Shown here: one piece after another, positions 52,888 through 62,113 of the stretch
Layout: each line of letters opens with the position of its first letter
Position numbering within the stretch: position 1 is the stretch's first letter
Origin: Candidatus Peribacteria bacterium RIFOXYB1_FULL_54_35
GTDB taxonomy: Bacteria > Patescibacteriota > Gracilibacteria > Peribacterales > Peribacteraceae
Direction: 5' to 3'
DNA length: 64,000 bases
Assembly: GCA_001787755.1 (NCBI GenBank)
Contig: MFYJ01000007.1
Span: forward strand, 210,585 to 274,584
Translations under genes and position numbers: made by a program
Notes under the pieces: generated by a model
Databases searched by the model: none
What the model saw: only the letters and a program-made list of their open reading frames with translations
Told to the model about the DNA's origin: nothing

Positions 52888-53934
52888 CTACTCCTCTCTC
52901 CCCGATACCAGTGCGACAGAGATGGTGTGTTTGTGCGGGATTTCCTCGTGCGAATGATCCCAGTGTGCCCGGTCGATTTCCCGCATGGAGACTCCTTCGG
53001 GGAGTCCGGATTTGAGCCTCTTCATCCGGACGCGGTCGAAGGCCTCCAGCCCCGTGTAGGTGACGGTATCATCCGCGGAGAGGAAGATGTCCGGCGTGCT
53101 GCCGTCGATCTCTTCGTTTGCGTGCAGCGCATCATCGATGAATTCCTTCCCTACCTTCTCGTTGAGCACGAGGATGAGCTCGTGCCAGGCGGTAAGGCAG
53201 TCGATGAATTTCTCCTCTGTCATCTGCCGGGGGAATTGCTTCCGGAGCCGGTCGAGCTTCCGGCGGAAGTCCATCTCTGTGACGGCGAACATACCGGAGA
53301 TGAGCAGATTTGCCACGATGAGCCGGAGGGGACGCTGCTCATGCAGGATTTTGTCGAAGTGCAGCCCCTGCTGGGTGTCCGGTTTCGCGACGAGGCGCGG
53401 ATCGATACGGCCGTGGTCCTCCGGGAGCTGCTGCCGGGAGATTTCCTGCACGCCAATCTCATTTCTGATGTATGCAATGAATGCATCCATGTCGTGGACG
53501 GTCCGGATGTTCCGGATGCGTTCTCCCACGAGCGCGTCGAACCGTGCAGAGAAGTTCCTGCGGGAGAAGTCACGGATTACAAGGTGTGAGCGGGAGGCGA
53601 CTGTGCTGCTGATGTCCTCCACCGTCCTGCCGCTCCGCACGAGCATGTCCTGGGAGAAATCTGAGAAGATGAGTTCGCTGTGGTCTGTGAGGTGGCCGCC
53701 GACGAGTGTGGAATCCAGGTCCCTGTTCAGTGCAATGCGGGGGCCCGTGCCGCAGAACGCAATCACGCCGTCGGTGGGGGTCTGCTTGAGGACTCTGCAG
53801 AGCGCGATGCGTATATCCCGGTGCTCGTCGTGGCCGAGGTGCAACTCGTCGTCTCCCCAGTAGTGGAAGTACCGCTGGCCGAGCCCGGCGAACTTTGTGC
53901 TGTCGACGGAACGGTGAATATCCGGGGTGTTCAT
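52888..53934 (-). CDS. Hypothetical protein (start trimmed to MNTPDIHR)
   Basis: 348-aa ORF; GVIAFCGTGPRIALNRDLDSTLVGG and SELIFSDFSQDML suggest a Rossmann-like fold; no confident family. Confidence 0.6.
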   Translation of the reverse strand: MNTPDIHRSVDSTKFAGLGQRYFHYWGDDELHLGHDEHRDIRIALCRVLKQTPTDGVIAFCGTGPRIALNRDLDSTLVGGHLTDHSELIFSDFSQDMLVRSGRTVEDISSTVASRSHLVIRDFSRRNFSARFDALVGERIRNIRTVHDMDAFIAYIRNEIGVQEISRQQLPEDHGRIDPRLVAKPDTQQGLHFDKILHEQRPLRLIVANLLISGMFAVTEMDFRRKLDRLRKQFPRQMTEEKFIDCLTAWHELILVLNEKVGKEFIDDALHANEEIDGSTPDIFLSADDTVTYTGLEAFDRVRMKRLKSGLPEGVSMREIDRAHWDHSHEEIPHKHTISVALVSGREE

Positions 53935-53989
53935 AAGTGGTTGAATGTAGCAGAGATTGGACAAATCTCAATTATTTATGTTCGTATAC

Positions 53990-54034
53990 TTTAAAAAGCC
54001 CCGCATCCACACATCCTGTGTGTCTGTGGGGCGA
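53990..54034 (-). terminator. Terminator-like hairpin on the minus strand with no adjacent upstream minus-strand gene
   Basis: Minus strand GCCCCACAGACACACAGGATGTGTGGATGCGGGGCTTTTTAAAG. Confidence 0.6.
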
Positions 54035-54171
54035 GCCTGAGCGGGATTACATCGGGAATCGCTGAGGGGGTTTTCCTCTCCCATAAGCCGAGTAATTGCT
54101 TTTCTCACCAATCGGGAAAGGGTATACCGTGCCTACCGTTCATTTGCATCGCAAACTGCAGGAAGGAGGAA

Positions 54172-54681
54172 ATGGCCATGGGACGTTTACGTGCCTTGGT
54201 CAACCAGGACTACTCCGCGAGGAGTCGGTCCCGTGCAGCAGGGCTCACCCACGGTGCACAGGCAGATGTGCTCGTGACGGTGGGCGTGACGCCGGAAGGC
54301 GTGGGGGATGGAGGCGAAGTGGCAATGCCGAGGGTGCTTGTTGCCCACTTCTGCTCCTCCCGGCTCGCTGTGAGGCGTCTGATTGTCCCGGGTGACGGTC
54401 AGAATCTCTCGGACTGCACCCCTGTCATGCTTCCGCATGGACTGCCGAGGATCACGAGCGCGGCGATCGTGCGCTTGCCGATGCGGTTTCGGTCCAACGG
54501 GAGCATCTCGTTCCAGCGGCTTCCTGGCCGCATGATCTTCGTCCCCGTTCCGCGCGAACTTGCGGAAGACGCCGCTCCCTGGTGCTACGAGGGCGGTGCA
54601 GAGGACGTTGCCGAGTACCTGGTCGGGGAGCGTGACCTCGACCTGATGTTCCGGAGGTACGGTCAGCTCGTCGAATGCTGA
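54172..54681 (+). CDS. Hypothetical protein
   Basis: Strong Shine-Dalgarno (GGAAGGAGGAA) and downstream terminator. Confidence 0.7.
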   Translation: MAMGRLRALVNQDYSARSRSRAAGLTHGAQADVLVTVGVTPEGVGDGGEVAMPRVLVAHFCSSRLAVRRLIVPGDGQNLSDCTPVMLPHGLPRITSAAIVRLPMRFRSNGSISFQRLPGRMIFVPVPRELAEDAAPWCYEGGAEDVAEYLVGERDLDLMFRRYGQLVEC

Positions 54682-54740
54682 TCAGCCTCGCCAAGAAGTG
54701 ACCTGAGCAGAGGTCTTCTCTGATGTAAATGAACGCCCCG

Positions 54741-54776
54741 CCTTCAGCCGCTGCTCCCGGCTGAAGGCACTTTTTG
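54741..54776 (+). terminator. Rho-independent terminator
   Basis: CCTTCAGCCGCTGCTCCCGGCTGAAGGCACTTTTTG. Confidence 0.8.
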
Positions 54777-54778
54777 TA

Positions 54779-56077
54779 TTATTCGTGTGTGGCGGCCGAA
54801 TATTGCGATGCCAGCTTCTGGAGCTCCGGTTCCCCCTCCACAACCCGCCGAATTTTGCCGATCCACTGTTTTGCTCTCTCCCGTGGGATACCAAGGATTT
54901 TTGCAACAGCTTTCGCGGTCCTCCGTTCGCCATCCTGCAGGCCGCTCGCCCAGAGGTATGCCTCCACTTCGGCTTCCCGGATGTTCTTTCTGCCGGGCAG
55001 TGCTCGTACGAATGTTTCCACGCATTGGAGTGCTGCTGCTGCATCTTTTCTGTGGAGATTGTGGTCCGCAGACTGTGCGGACCTGTCTTCCAGCAGTTGT
55101 CCCAGTGTGGAGCCGTCTTCGTCGGTTCCGACGATCTGGTCGAGGTGTGCGGGATGCTTGCGTATGTGCCGGAGTTGCTCCACCTCATGCACGGTGAGGT
55201 TCATTTCCTGCGCCACATGTGTGAGCGGAGGTTTCTTTCCTTTCACAATCTCATACTGTTGTTCAATGCGCCGCATTCTGTAGAGGACTTCTATGATGTG
55301 CACGGGGAGCCTTATGGTGCGGGAGGTATCCGAGAGCGCGCGTGAGATTGACTGCCGTATCCACCACGTGGCGTATGTAATGAACTTGAATCCCCTCTCA
55401 TGCTCAAACTTGTCCACCGCACGTATGAGCCCGGCGTTTCCCTCGTTTATAAGATCGAGGAAGTCCAGGCCGAGTCCGCGGTACCGCTTCGCAATGGAGA
55501 CGACGAGCCGCTGGTTCTTCATGACCATTTCGTCCCGCAGTCTTCTGTATTCTCTCAGAATATCTCTCGCGGCTTTCCGGCGGGTGACAGCGAGTTCATA
55601 CCGCTCTCCGAGTTGCTCCTCTGCAGCGAGCTGCGCGTCGTCACCGTCCCTTATCTGATCGAGAAGCCATTTGAGATCCTCGTAGCACTGGAATGCGGGG
55701 TATGGGTTCGCACGCTCGCCTATGTTCTGCTTGTAGCAAGCACCGAATGCCGCTCCCTGCAGTGTTTCTACGAACGCGATCCTCTTCTTCTGAATGTGCT
55801 CCGCAAGCGCTTTTTCTTTCCCGCGGGAGAGGAGCGGATGCTCGCAGAGCGCGCTGAGCGTTTCGCGGACGTCATCTGTTTTTCCCTCTTTCCCGAGCCC
55901 GGTAAGCAGGCGTTCTTTCTCCTTGAGTTCCTGCTCGTCCACCCCCCTCCCCTCCCGCATGAGTGCTTCGTCGGAGGGGTCTGTCCACTCGAGTGCTGCC
56001 TGTGGGTTTTCTGCTATGGCTTCCACTGAGGATGGCCACTCTAGGTGATGCCGTGTACCCGTCAAAGCGATTCCCAT
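54779..56077 (-). CDS. Sigma-70 family RNA polymerase sigma factor (RpoD-like, divergent region 4)
   Basis: NQRLVVSIAKRYRGLGLDFLDLINEGNAGLIRAVDKFEHERGFKFITYATWWIRQSISRALSDTSRTIRLPVHIIE; region 4 TAKAVAKILGIPRERAKQWIGKIRRVV. Confidence 0.92.
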   Translation of the reverse strand: MGIALTGTRHHLEWPSSVEAIAENPQAALEWTDPSDEALMREGRGVDEQELKEKERLLTGLGKEGKTDDVRETLSALCEHPLLSRGKEKALAEHIQKKRIAFVETLQGAAFGACYKQNIGERANPYPAFQCYEDLKWLLDQIRDGDDAQLAAEEQLGERYELAVTRRKAARDILREYRRLRDEMVMKNQRLVVSIAKRYRGLGLDFLDLINEGNAGLIRAVDKFEHERGFKFITYATWWIRQSISRALSDTSRTIRLPVHIIEVLYRMRRIEQQYEIVKGKKPPLTHVAQEMNLTVHEVEQLRHIRKHPAHLDQIVGTDEDGSTLGQLLEDRSAQSADHNLHRKDAAAALQCVETFVRALPGRKNIREAEVEAYLWASGLQDGERRTAKAVAKILGIPRERAKQWIGKIRRVVEGEPELQKLASQYSAATHE

Positions 56078-56187
56078 GCATTCTCCCTGCGGCGGTGGAT
56101 GCAGTAAACCCTATGAAAAAGAAAATCATCCGCTCCGCCTCTTTCTGCGATCCAGATCACAGCCTTTTGTCGTTCGTTCTCTGTACA

Positions 56188-57717
56188 ATGCACGCAATGC
56201 GTGCCGCTCCCCTTCTCTGTACCGCTCTCCTCCTCGGTTCCTGCACTTCTCCGGTTGTTCCCCCGTTGGAAGCGCCGGAAATGCCGGTAGTGCGGCAGGA
56301 ATCTTCTGCGCCGCAGGCGCTGGAGCAGGCGCCTTCGGAGCTCTCGCTCGGGCACTTTGCACAGATGCGTCTGGAAGGATCGGATCTCACGCTCGTTTCC
56401 GTGCTGGAGGAGAACGCCGCGTACACGCGCTACAACATTTCCTACCGCAGCAACGGGCTCCTCATCAGCGGCATCCTGAACATCCCGGAGGGAGAGGGTC
56501 CGTTTCCGCTCGTAATGCTGAACCACGGCCATATCGATCCGGACGAGTACACGAACGGCCGGGGCTTAAAGCGTGAGCAGGACTACCTGGCGCGGCAGGG
56601 ATTTGCCGTGCTCCATACGGACTACCGCGGGCACGCGGAGTCAGACCCAAGTCCCCTGCTAGATGAAGAGTCCCCGTACGATGCAGGGCTGGAGTACAGC
56701 ATGGACAGCGCGAATGCGATTCTCGCGGTGCGTGCAGCGGCTCTCCCGCAGATTGATGCGGAACATGTTGGTATGCTTGGGCACTCCCTCGGCGGCGGGG
56801 TCACGCTCAACATCGCCGTGGCGCGGCCGGGCCTCGTGGATGCGGTGGTGCTCTACGCGCCGGTGAGCAGCAGAGCCTGGGACAACTTCACGAAGTGGCG
56901 CAGCCGGAGGCTGGAGGGCGAACGGACGCAGGAAGTGCTGGGGACGCGCGAGACGCACCCGGAAGTGTGGGACCGCCTCTCCTCCCGCACGTACCTCAAG
57001 GACATGGAAGATCCTGTTCTTCTCTTCCATGGCACGGAGGATGAGAGCGTGCCGATCGAATGGTCGGAGGAGCTTCATGCGGAACTCCTAAGACTGGGGA
57101 AGGATGTCACCTTCGTCACCTATGAAGGCGAGAAGCATGAGTTCGTTGCGCAGTGGGAGGATTTCATGCGTCAGACGACTGCATTCTTCGCGGAGCACCT
57201 CCGTCTTGTGCGGGAGGGCTGGATGCCTCCGCTGGAGCATGCTTTGCAACGCGTCACCAGGAAGCCGTTCGGCATTCGAATAGAGAAAGAGACTTCTCCG
57301 GTGCAACCCGAACGGTTCGCCGGTTACCACACGGGCACCGATTTTGAACTTCTGGAGGGTGAGCAGCCGCATGAGGTCACCGTGCGCGCCGCGTGCAACG
57401 GCTCAGTCGTCTTCCGTGATTGGGTGAGCGGCTACGGCGGGGTTCTCGTGCAGCGCTGCTCGCTCGCGGGAGAACCCGTCACCGTGCTCTACGGGCACCT
57501 CTCCCTCACATCCATTGCCGTGAATGTGTCGGATGCGCTGCGCGCCGGCGACCGTCTCGGTGTGCTCGGGGAGGGGTATTCGGAAGAGACGGACGGCGAG
57601 CGCCCGCACCTGCACTTCGCCGTCCATCGCGGTGAAGCAGTGGAACTGAAGGGTTACGTGCAGCGTCCGGAGGAGCTCCCGGACTGGCAGGATCCGATGC
57701 AGGCTATTTCGCTGTGA
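56188..57717 (+). CDS. Lipoprotein fusing an alpha/beta-hydrolase domain with a C-terminal M23 peptidase domain
   Basis: LLCTALLLGSCTSP lipobox; GMLGHSLGGGVTLNIAVARP; YHTGTDFE..GHLSL..RPHLHFAVHRG. Confidence 0.82.
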   Translation: MHAMRAAPLLCTALLLGSCTSPVVPPLEAPEMPVVRQESSAPQALEQAPSELSLGHFAQMRLEGSDLTLVSVLEENAAYTRYNISYRSNGLLISGILNIPEGEGPFPLVMLNHGHIDPDEYTNGRGLKREQDYLARQGFAVLHTDYRGHAESDPSPLLDEESPYDAGLEYSMDSANAILAVRAAALPQIDAEHVGMLGHSLGGGVTLNIAVARPGLVDAVVLYAPVSSRAWDNFTKWRSRRLEGERTQEVLGTRETHPEVWDRLSSRTYLKDMEDPVLLFHGTEDESVPIEWSEELHAELLRLGKDVTFVTYEGEKHEFVAQWEDFMRQTTAFFAEHLRLVREGWMPPLEHALQRVTRKPFGIRIEKETSPVQPERFAGYHTGTDFELLEGEQPHEVTVRAACNGSVVFRDWVSGYGGVLVQRCSLAGEPVTVLYGHLSLTSIAVNVSDALRAGDRLGVLGEGYSEETDGERPHLHFAVHRGEAVELKGYVQRPEELPDWQDPMQAISL

Positions 57718-57762
57718 TCGTTCCTTGCCCTCCCCTCCCTCCGCGCGTACATTTCCCCTCCT

Positions 57763-58218
57763 ATGTCCGGGGAAATACCAGAGGAACAGCAGTGGACTGA
57801 GCAGCAGGCTGCGACCATGCGCATGGCGGCAGGCATGCCGAAGGAGCAGCGGGAGGGTGTTTTAGAAACGCGTAAAATTTCTCCGGGGACGTTCGCTGCG
57901 TTCTGTGAAGCAGAGCATATTGTCCTGGAGGGGAAAGGCGAAGATGATCCGCTGAAGCAGCCGCTTCAGGTGCGCATGCAGATAGACATTGGGAGGTTCC
58001 GGACGCGTTTTGATAAGAGGCTCGTCTCGGGATTAGACAGGCTCCTGCAGGCCGAGGAGTGGAGTACCCTCGCGGAACTTCAGGGATGTCCCGACTGTGC
58101 GATAACGGCGAAGTCCGGGGTGGGAGCAGTATCTGTGGAGGCGATCAATAGGATCTGTGAGTTGCTTGGCTTCGTGCGCAACGGGGAGACGGGGCAGATT
58201 ACCGAGAAGAAGAAGTAA
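57763..58218 (+). CDS. Hypothetical protein
   Basis: 151-aa ORF; no family recognised. Confidence 0.55.
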   Translation: MSGEIPEEQQWTEQQAATMRMAAGMPKEQREGVLETRKISPGTFAAFCEAEHIVLEGKGEDDPLKQPLQVRMQIDIGRFRTRFDKRLVSGLDRLLQAEEWSTLAELQGCPDCAITAKSGVGAVSVEAINRICELLGFVRNGETGQITEKKK

Positions 58219-58238
58219 ATTTTTCCTCCTTCATTCCT

Positions 58239-58544
58239 ATGAGTTTACGACCGGGCGAATCCGTTCCCATCCCAAGGAACCGCTGTGGCAGGTGCCCGCG
58301 GGTGCAGTGTGGTGAGCAGCTTGAGGGAAAAGTGTCGGGTTCGGCGCACCATGCGAGGCAGTACACCGTGAAGGTTGCCTGTGAGTTTGTGCTGCGCTTG
58401 AGCCAGGTTCTCTGCACCAGGGAGGGAGGGCCGGGTACCTGCACTGTGCACGGGCTGAGGCGTATTTCCCATGGGGAGAACACGGTGGATGTACTCGTGA
58501 AAAAGCCGCAGGAAGGTCCACCTCCAGGACAGTGGCAGTGGTGA
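58239..58544 (+). CDS. Hypothetical protein
   Basis: 101-aa ORF following the previous gene; overlapping antisense ORF also open. Confidence 0.4.
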   Translation: MSLRPGESVPIPRNRCGRCPRVQCGEQLEGKVSGSAHHARQYTVKVACEFVLRLSQVLCTREGGPGTCTVHGLRRISHGENTVDVLVKKPQEGPPPGQWQW

Positions 58545-58630
58545 ACAAGGGTATGAGACGCGGGGGATGACAAGTTTTTCTGCTCTTCTCTGCTTACAGG
58601 AAGTGTGTGCGGTGTTAAACTCCCTCCCTT

Positions 58631-59437
58631 ATGCACAAGAGAGACTGGCTCGAAGGCAGTTGCGTCATCGTCACCGGCAGCACGCGCGGCATCGGCCGGG
58701 AGCTTGCGGAGCAGTCAGCGGAGCGCGGAGCGCACACAGTGGTGAATGGCAGGAACAGAGATACCGTGCAGGCAACGGTGGATACACTGCGCGGCAGGCA
58801 GCGCAGCGCGTTCGGTGTCGTCATGGATGTTACTGATCCCCTGCAGGCGGAGCAGCTTGTGCGGTACTCAATGCAGAAGTATGGCCGGCTTGATGCTCTC
58901 TTCAATACTGTCGGCTCCTCCGGGATTCGGGGCTCTCTGCTGGACTGTTCTCCGGAAGGTATCAAAGCGCTCATAGATCAGAACATTTCCAGCCTGATGA
59001 ATGTCACGCGGGCGGCACTCCCCTACCTTCGGCAAACGCACGGACGGGTGGTGAACATGGGGTCACTCGCTTCGCTTATCGCTCCGCCGAACTACGGTGG
59101 CTACGCGGTGGCGAAGTACGGTGTGCGCGCAGCGACGGAGCAGCTCCGGCTGGAGCACCCGGATGTGAGCTTCACGCTGGCATGCCCCGGACCCATCCGT
59201 GATGATGCGAAGGAGCGTGTGGCAGGCGGGACTGATTGCGAGGGGCTCGATCCGCAGCAGTTGGCAGCGGACATTCTGGATGCGGCGGGCAGAAGAAAAC
59301 GGATGATCGTGCGCCCGCGGAGTGCGCATGCACTCGCTCTCCTCCTGCAGGTATGGCCTTCCCTCGGCGAGAGGATCCTCCGGCGCTTCTCGCAGGTGCC
59401 GACTGCCCGGGGGGAGGAAGACACGGTGGTGTTCTAG
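58631..59437 (+). CDS. Short-chain dehydrogenase/reductase
   Basis: VIVTGSTRGIGRELAEQSAERGAHTVVNGRN..YGGYAVAKYGVRAATEQLR (TGxxxGIG, YxxxK). Confidence 0.92.
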   Translation: MHKRDWLEGSCVIVTGSTRGIGRELAEQSAERGAHTVVNGRNRDTVQATVDTLRGRQRSAFGVVMDVTDPLQAEQLVRYSMQKYGRLDALFNTVGSSGIRGSLLDCSPEGIKALIDQNISSLMNVTRAALPYLRQTHGRVVNMGSLASLIAPPNYGGYAVAKYGVRAATEQLRLEHPDVSFTLACPGPIRDDAKERVAGGTDCEGLDPQQLAADILDAAGRRKRMIVRPRSAHALALLLQVWPSLGERILRRFSQVPTARGEEDTVVF

Positions 59438-59613
59438 TGATGAGTGTGTTCGGTAAGAAATCTACGCTCGTTTTTAGCGTGTCCGGTCCCCGCAGTGCTT
59501 TTGGCACCGCAGGGACCGGACGACACAGTTGAGAAATCATCGTAACGGTTCGATCAGTCGTTCAGTTGGTCAGCAAGGCACAAGCGCTTAGTGCCCTGCG
59601 ACTTCTTGGACAT

Positions 59614-61041
59614 TCAGTTCGCCAGCCGCCACTTCGGCTCGATGTGCGTGCTCCCGACGCCCTCGCAGCAGCGCTGCAGGGCACTCGTGAGCAGGTATCG
59701 GTGGCTCTCGATGTGGCTGCTCGGGATGTCTGTTCCGAGCTGAGGCTGGTGGGCGTACGCGGCTTCGCAGATGGCCTCGGGGGCCATGCTGCCGTCCGCA
59801 ATCCCGCGTCCCAGATCCGAGAGCCAGGGAGCGTACCGCTCCGCGATCACGGCTTCAAGCCTTCCTTCCTGCTGGAGCAGGGCTGCGGCACGGAGGCCGT
59901 AGGCCAGCGTATCCATGCCGGCCGTGTGTGTGCGGAAGAGGTCTTCCGGCATGAAGCTCTCCCGCCGGGGCTTGGCGTCCCAGTTGACCACTCCGCGCCT
60001 GAGTCCGCCGTTCTTCAGCACGACGATCATGATGCGCAGCGCGATCATCGGGTCGGCGAGGAAATCGTCCGTGTCCCAGCCGTCCCCGAATGTCCCTTGG
60101 TTGCCGTCGATGCCGCCGAGCATCCCGAGATCGGCGGCCACGGTGAGTTCGTGCTCCACGGGCAGGTCCACAAGCTGCGCATGGTTCACTTCGATGTTGC
60201 CCTTGAAGTGGGACGCGAGGCCGAACCGCCGCAGGAACCCGTAGACGACCATCATGCACATGTCGTACTGGGAGACCGTGGGCTCTTTGGGCTTCGGTTC
60301 GATGAGAAACTGCACCGTCGCCCCGATCTGCTTCCTGTACTGCACGGCCATCTGGAGGAACCTCGCGAGGTTCTTCTGTTCCAGGCCGAGCAGCAGGAGG
60401 AGCAGCTCGTTGTACCCTTCTCTGCCGCCCCAGAAGACGTGGTTACGGGCACCGATCTTCTTGCCCACTTCCAGCATCTTCCTCGTCTGCGCGAAGGCGT
60501 GCGCCCACACGATGGGATGCGTGCCGGTGGCGGCGCCCTTGCAGTACATGGGATGGCTGAAGAGGTTCTGCGTCACCCACCCGCAGCGGATGCCGGTGAG
60601 CTTCTGCAGTTCCAGGATCAGTGGGACGATCCGGTCGATGTTGGCGTGGAATTCCTTCAGGTCTTTCCCGTAGGGGACGATGTCGGTGTCGTGGAAACAC
60701 CAGAACTGGATCCCCTGCATCCACATGAAGTAGAACGCCACGCGGAGACGATTTTCCGCATTCTCCATGGTGTCCTGGCCTTCCCACGGGCGGACGGCTG
60801 TGCCCGGGCCGAACATGTCCGCGAGCAGGCCGCGCATGGTGTGCCAGAAGGCCATGGCCATGGGCAGCCAGATGTTCATCGCCTTCCCCAGGATCTTCTC
60901 ACCCGGGTTGTAGCAGGAGAAGGCGAGCGGTTCACCACAGCCGATTCCCCGGAAGGTGATCGGTTGCCCCTTCAGAAACGGGAAGGGGTCTTCTTTGAGA
61001 CCGAAGTCTCGGTAGCTCAGCACTCGTGGTGTTTGAACCAT
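59614..61041 (-). CDS. xylA: Xylose isomerase
   Basis: WCFHDTDIVPYG..HVFWGGREGY..FLIEPKPKEPT..GWDTDDF..VVNWDAKPRRESF. Confidence 0.94.
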   Translation of the reverse strand: MVQTPRVLSYRDFGLKEDPFPFLKGQPITFRGIGCGEPLAFSCYNPGEKILGKAMNIWLPMAMAFWHTMRGLLADMFGPGTAVRPWEGQDTMENAENRLRVAFYFMWMQGIQFWCFHDTDIVPYGKDLKEFHANIDRIVPLILELQKLTGIRCGWVTQNLFSHPMYCKGAATGTHPIVWAHAFAQTRKMLEVGKKIGARNHVFWGGREGYNELLLLLLGLEQKNLARFLQMAVQYRKQIGATVQFLIEPKPKEPTVSQYDMCMMVVYGFLRRFGLASHFKGNIEVNHAQLVDLPVEHELTVAADLGMLGGIDGNQGTFGDGWDTDDFLADPMIALRIMIVVLKNGGLRRGVVNWDAKPRRESFMPEDLFRTHTAGMDTLAYGLRAAALLQQEGRLEAVIAERYAPWLSDLGRGIADGSMAPEAICEAAYAHQPQLGTDIPSSHIESHRYLLTSALQRCCEGVGSTHIEPKWRLAN

Positions 61042-61393
61042 GAGTCACCAAATCCTTTCACTGAGGAGCATATGCTCCGGTTTTTGAACAGAACCCGCAC
61101 CGAGAGGAGCGGGCACCTGCGAACGCAGGAATTTTCTTCACGATTTCTCAACTGTTGTTTCTGCTTCTGCATCCTTGTGGGACACAAGAGCAGATTTCTT
61201 ACAGAACCGGTGGTGTGAAAGAGCATTCCACATACCAAATACAGGGTTTCGTACTGGCATGTGTAAGTGGGTCAGAGTACTCCATTTTTCTGGGGGTTTT
61301 CCAGGATGAGTCCTGTTTTTTCGCATGAGGAATCGGAGGGCAGAGACAAGCTCTGCCCCCCTCTCCCCTCCTTCGTCACCCCCATTCGAAGGA

Positions 61394-61807
61394 TTATTCT
61401 CCGCTTTCCGGTCCGCAGTAGTCGCCTTCGGCGAAGCCGTAGTACCGGCCGATGTCCTCCTCGGTCCAGGTACTCGGCCAGTGCATCAGCACGTCCGCCG
61501 GTGAGCTGGTTTTCGCGTGGCACAGGTACCACGCGATCACCGAGCCGTCGGCGAGCGTGATCGTCCGCAGCGCCTCGAAGGGCTCCGCATCCTTCTTCAG
61601 GAATTGCTCGACCCATTTCTCCCCGGCTTTCTGCCAGGCTTCCTGGATCGCCTCGAGTGTCGTGCCACCCTGGCACGCCATCTCGATGGTCATGTTGCCC
61701 TGGGGCTTTCGGATCCGGAAGTTGCCGAAGACGGCCCCTTCGTCCGCGACGAGCGTCAGGATGTGAGGCGAGTCTGCCTGCTGGAGAACGAGCGATTGCA
61801 GTGGCAT
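61394..61807 (-). CDS. Hypothetical protein
   Basis: Start MPLQSLVLQQ preceded by GGAGGAAGAT. Confidence 0.65.
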   Translation of the reverse strand: MPLQSLVLQQADSPHILTLVADEGAVFGNFRIRKPQGNMTIEMACQGGTTLEAIQEAWQKAGEKWVEQFLKKDAEPFEALRTITLADGSVIAWYLCHAKTSSPADVLMHWPSTWTEEDIGRYYGFAEGDYCGPESGE

Positions 61808-62043
61808 GGGAGATCTTCCTCCTTCGTAAGATGGTGTAGGGAGGGGAACTGGCTTCCCCTTCCGGGAAAAAGCGACGTCTTCCGCTCTGGAAAGAGAGTG
61901 TCTCTCCTTGCAGAGCGGGAGGGTGCTCTCCCAAAAGAAGAAAGTCAGGTGACTCCCTACGTTTGCGTTGCTGAGCAAAGAGCAAGGGAGGGAGTATCTG
62001 CGTGTGCCCGGGGACTGTCAAACAATCTTCACTTTCCCCTGTG

Positions 62044-62108
62044 AGGAAGTCAGAAGGCAGAAGGCAGTATGAAAAAACTACCTGCTGCCTTCTGATTTCT
62101 GTCTTCTC
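62044..62108. repeat. Inverted repeat E13 with CAGAAGG words
   Basis: GAAGTCAGAAGGCAGAAGGCAGTAT GAAAAAA CTACCTGCTGCCTTCTGATTTCTGTCTTC. Confidence 0.8.
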
Positions 62109-62113
62109 ATCCG

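Noticed and set aside
59480-59526. GTGTCCGGTCCC..GGGACCGGACGACAC hairpin as a word-arm element
   Set aside because: Simple hairpin between convergent genes without tandem words; probably an ordinary bidirectional terminator lacking a clear U-tract.
59566-61218. 550-aa plus-strand ORF
   Set aside because: Antisense shadow of xylA, which has unmistakable motifs.
61204-61260. Possible fourteenth word-arm repeat (CCACATACCAAATAC / GTACTGGCATGTG)
   Set aside because: Short and imperfect; insufficient support without a folding computation.
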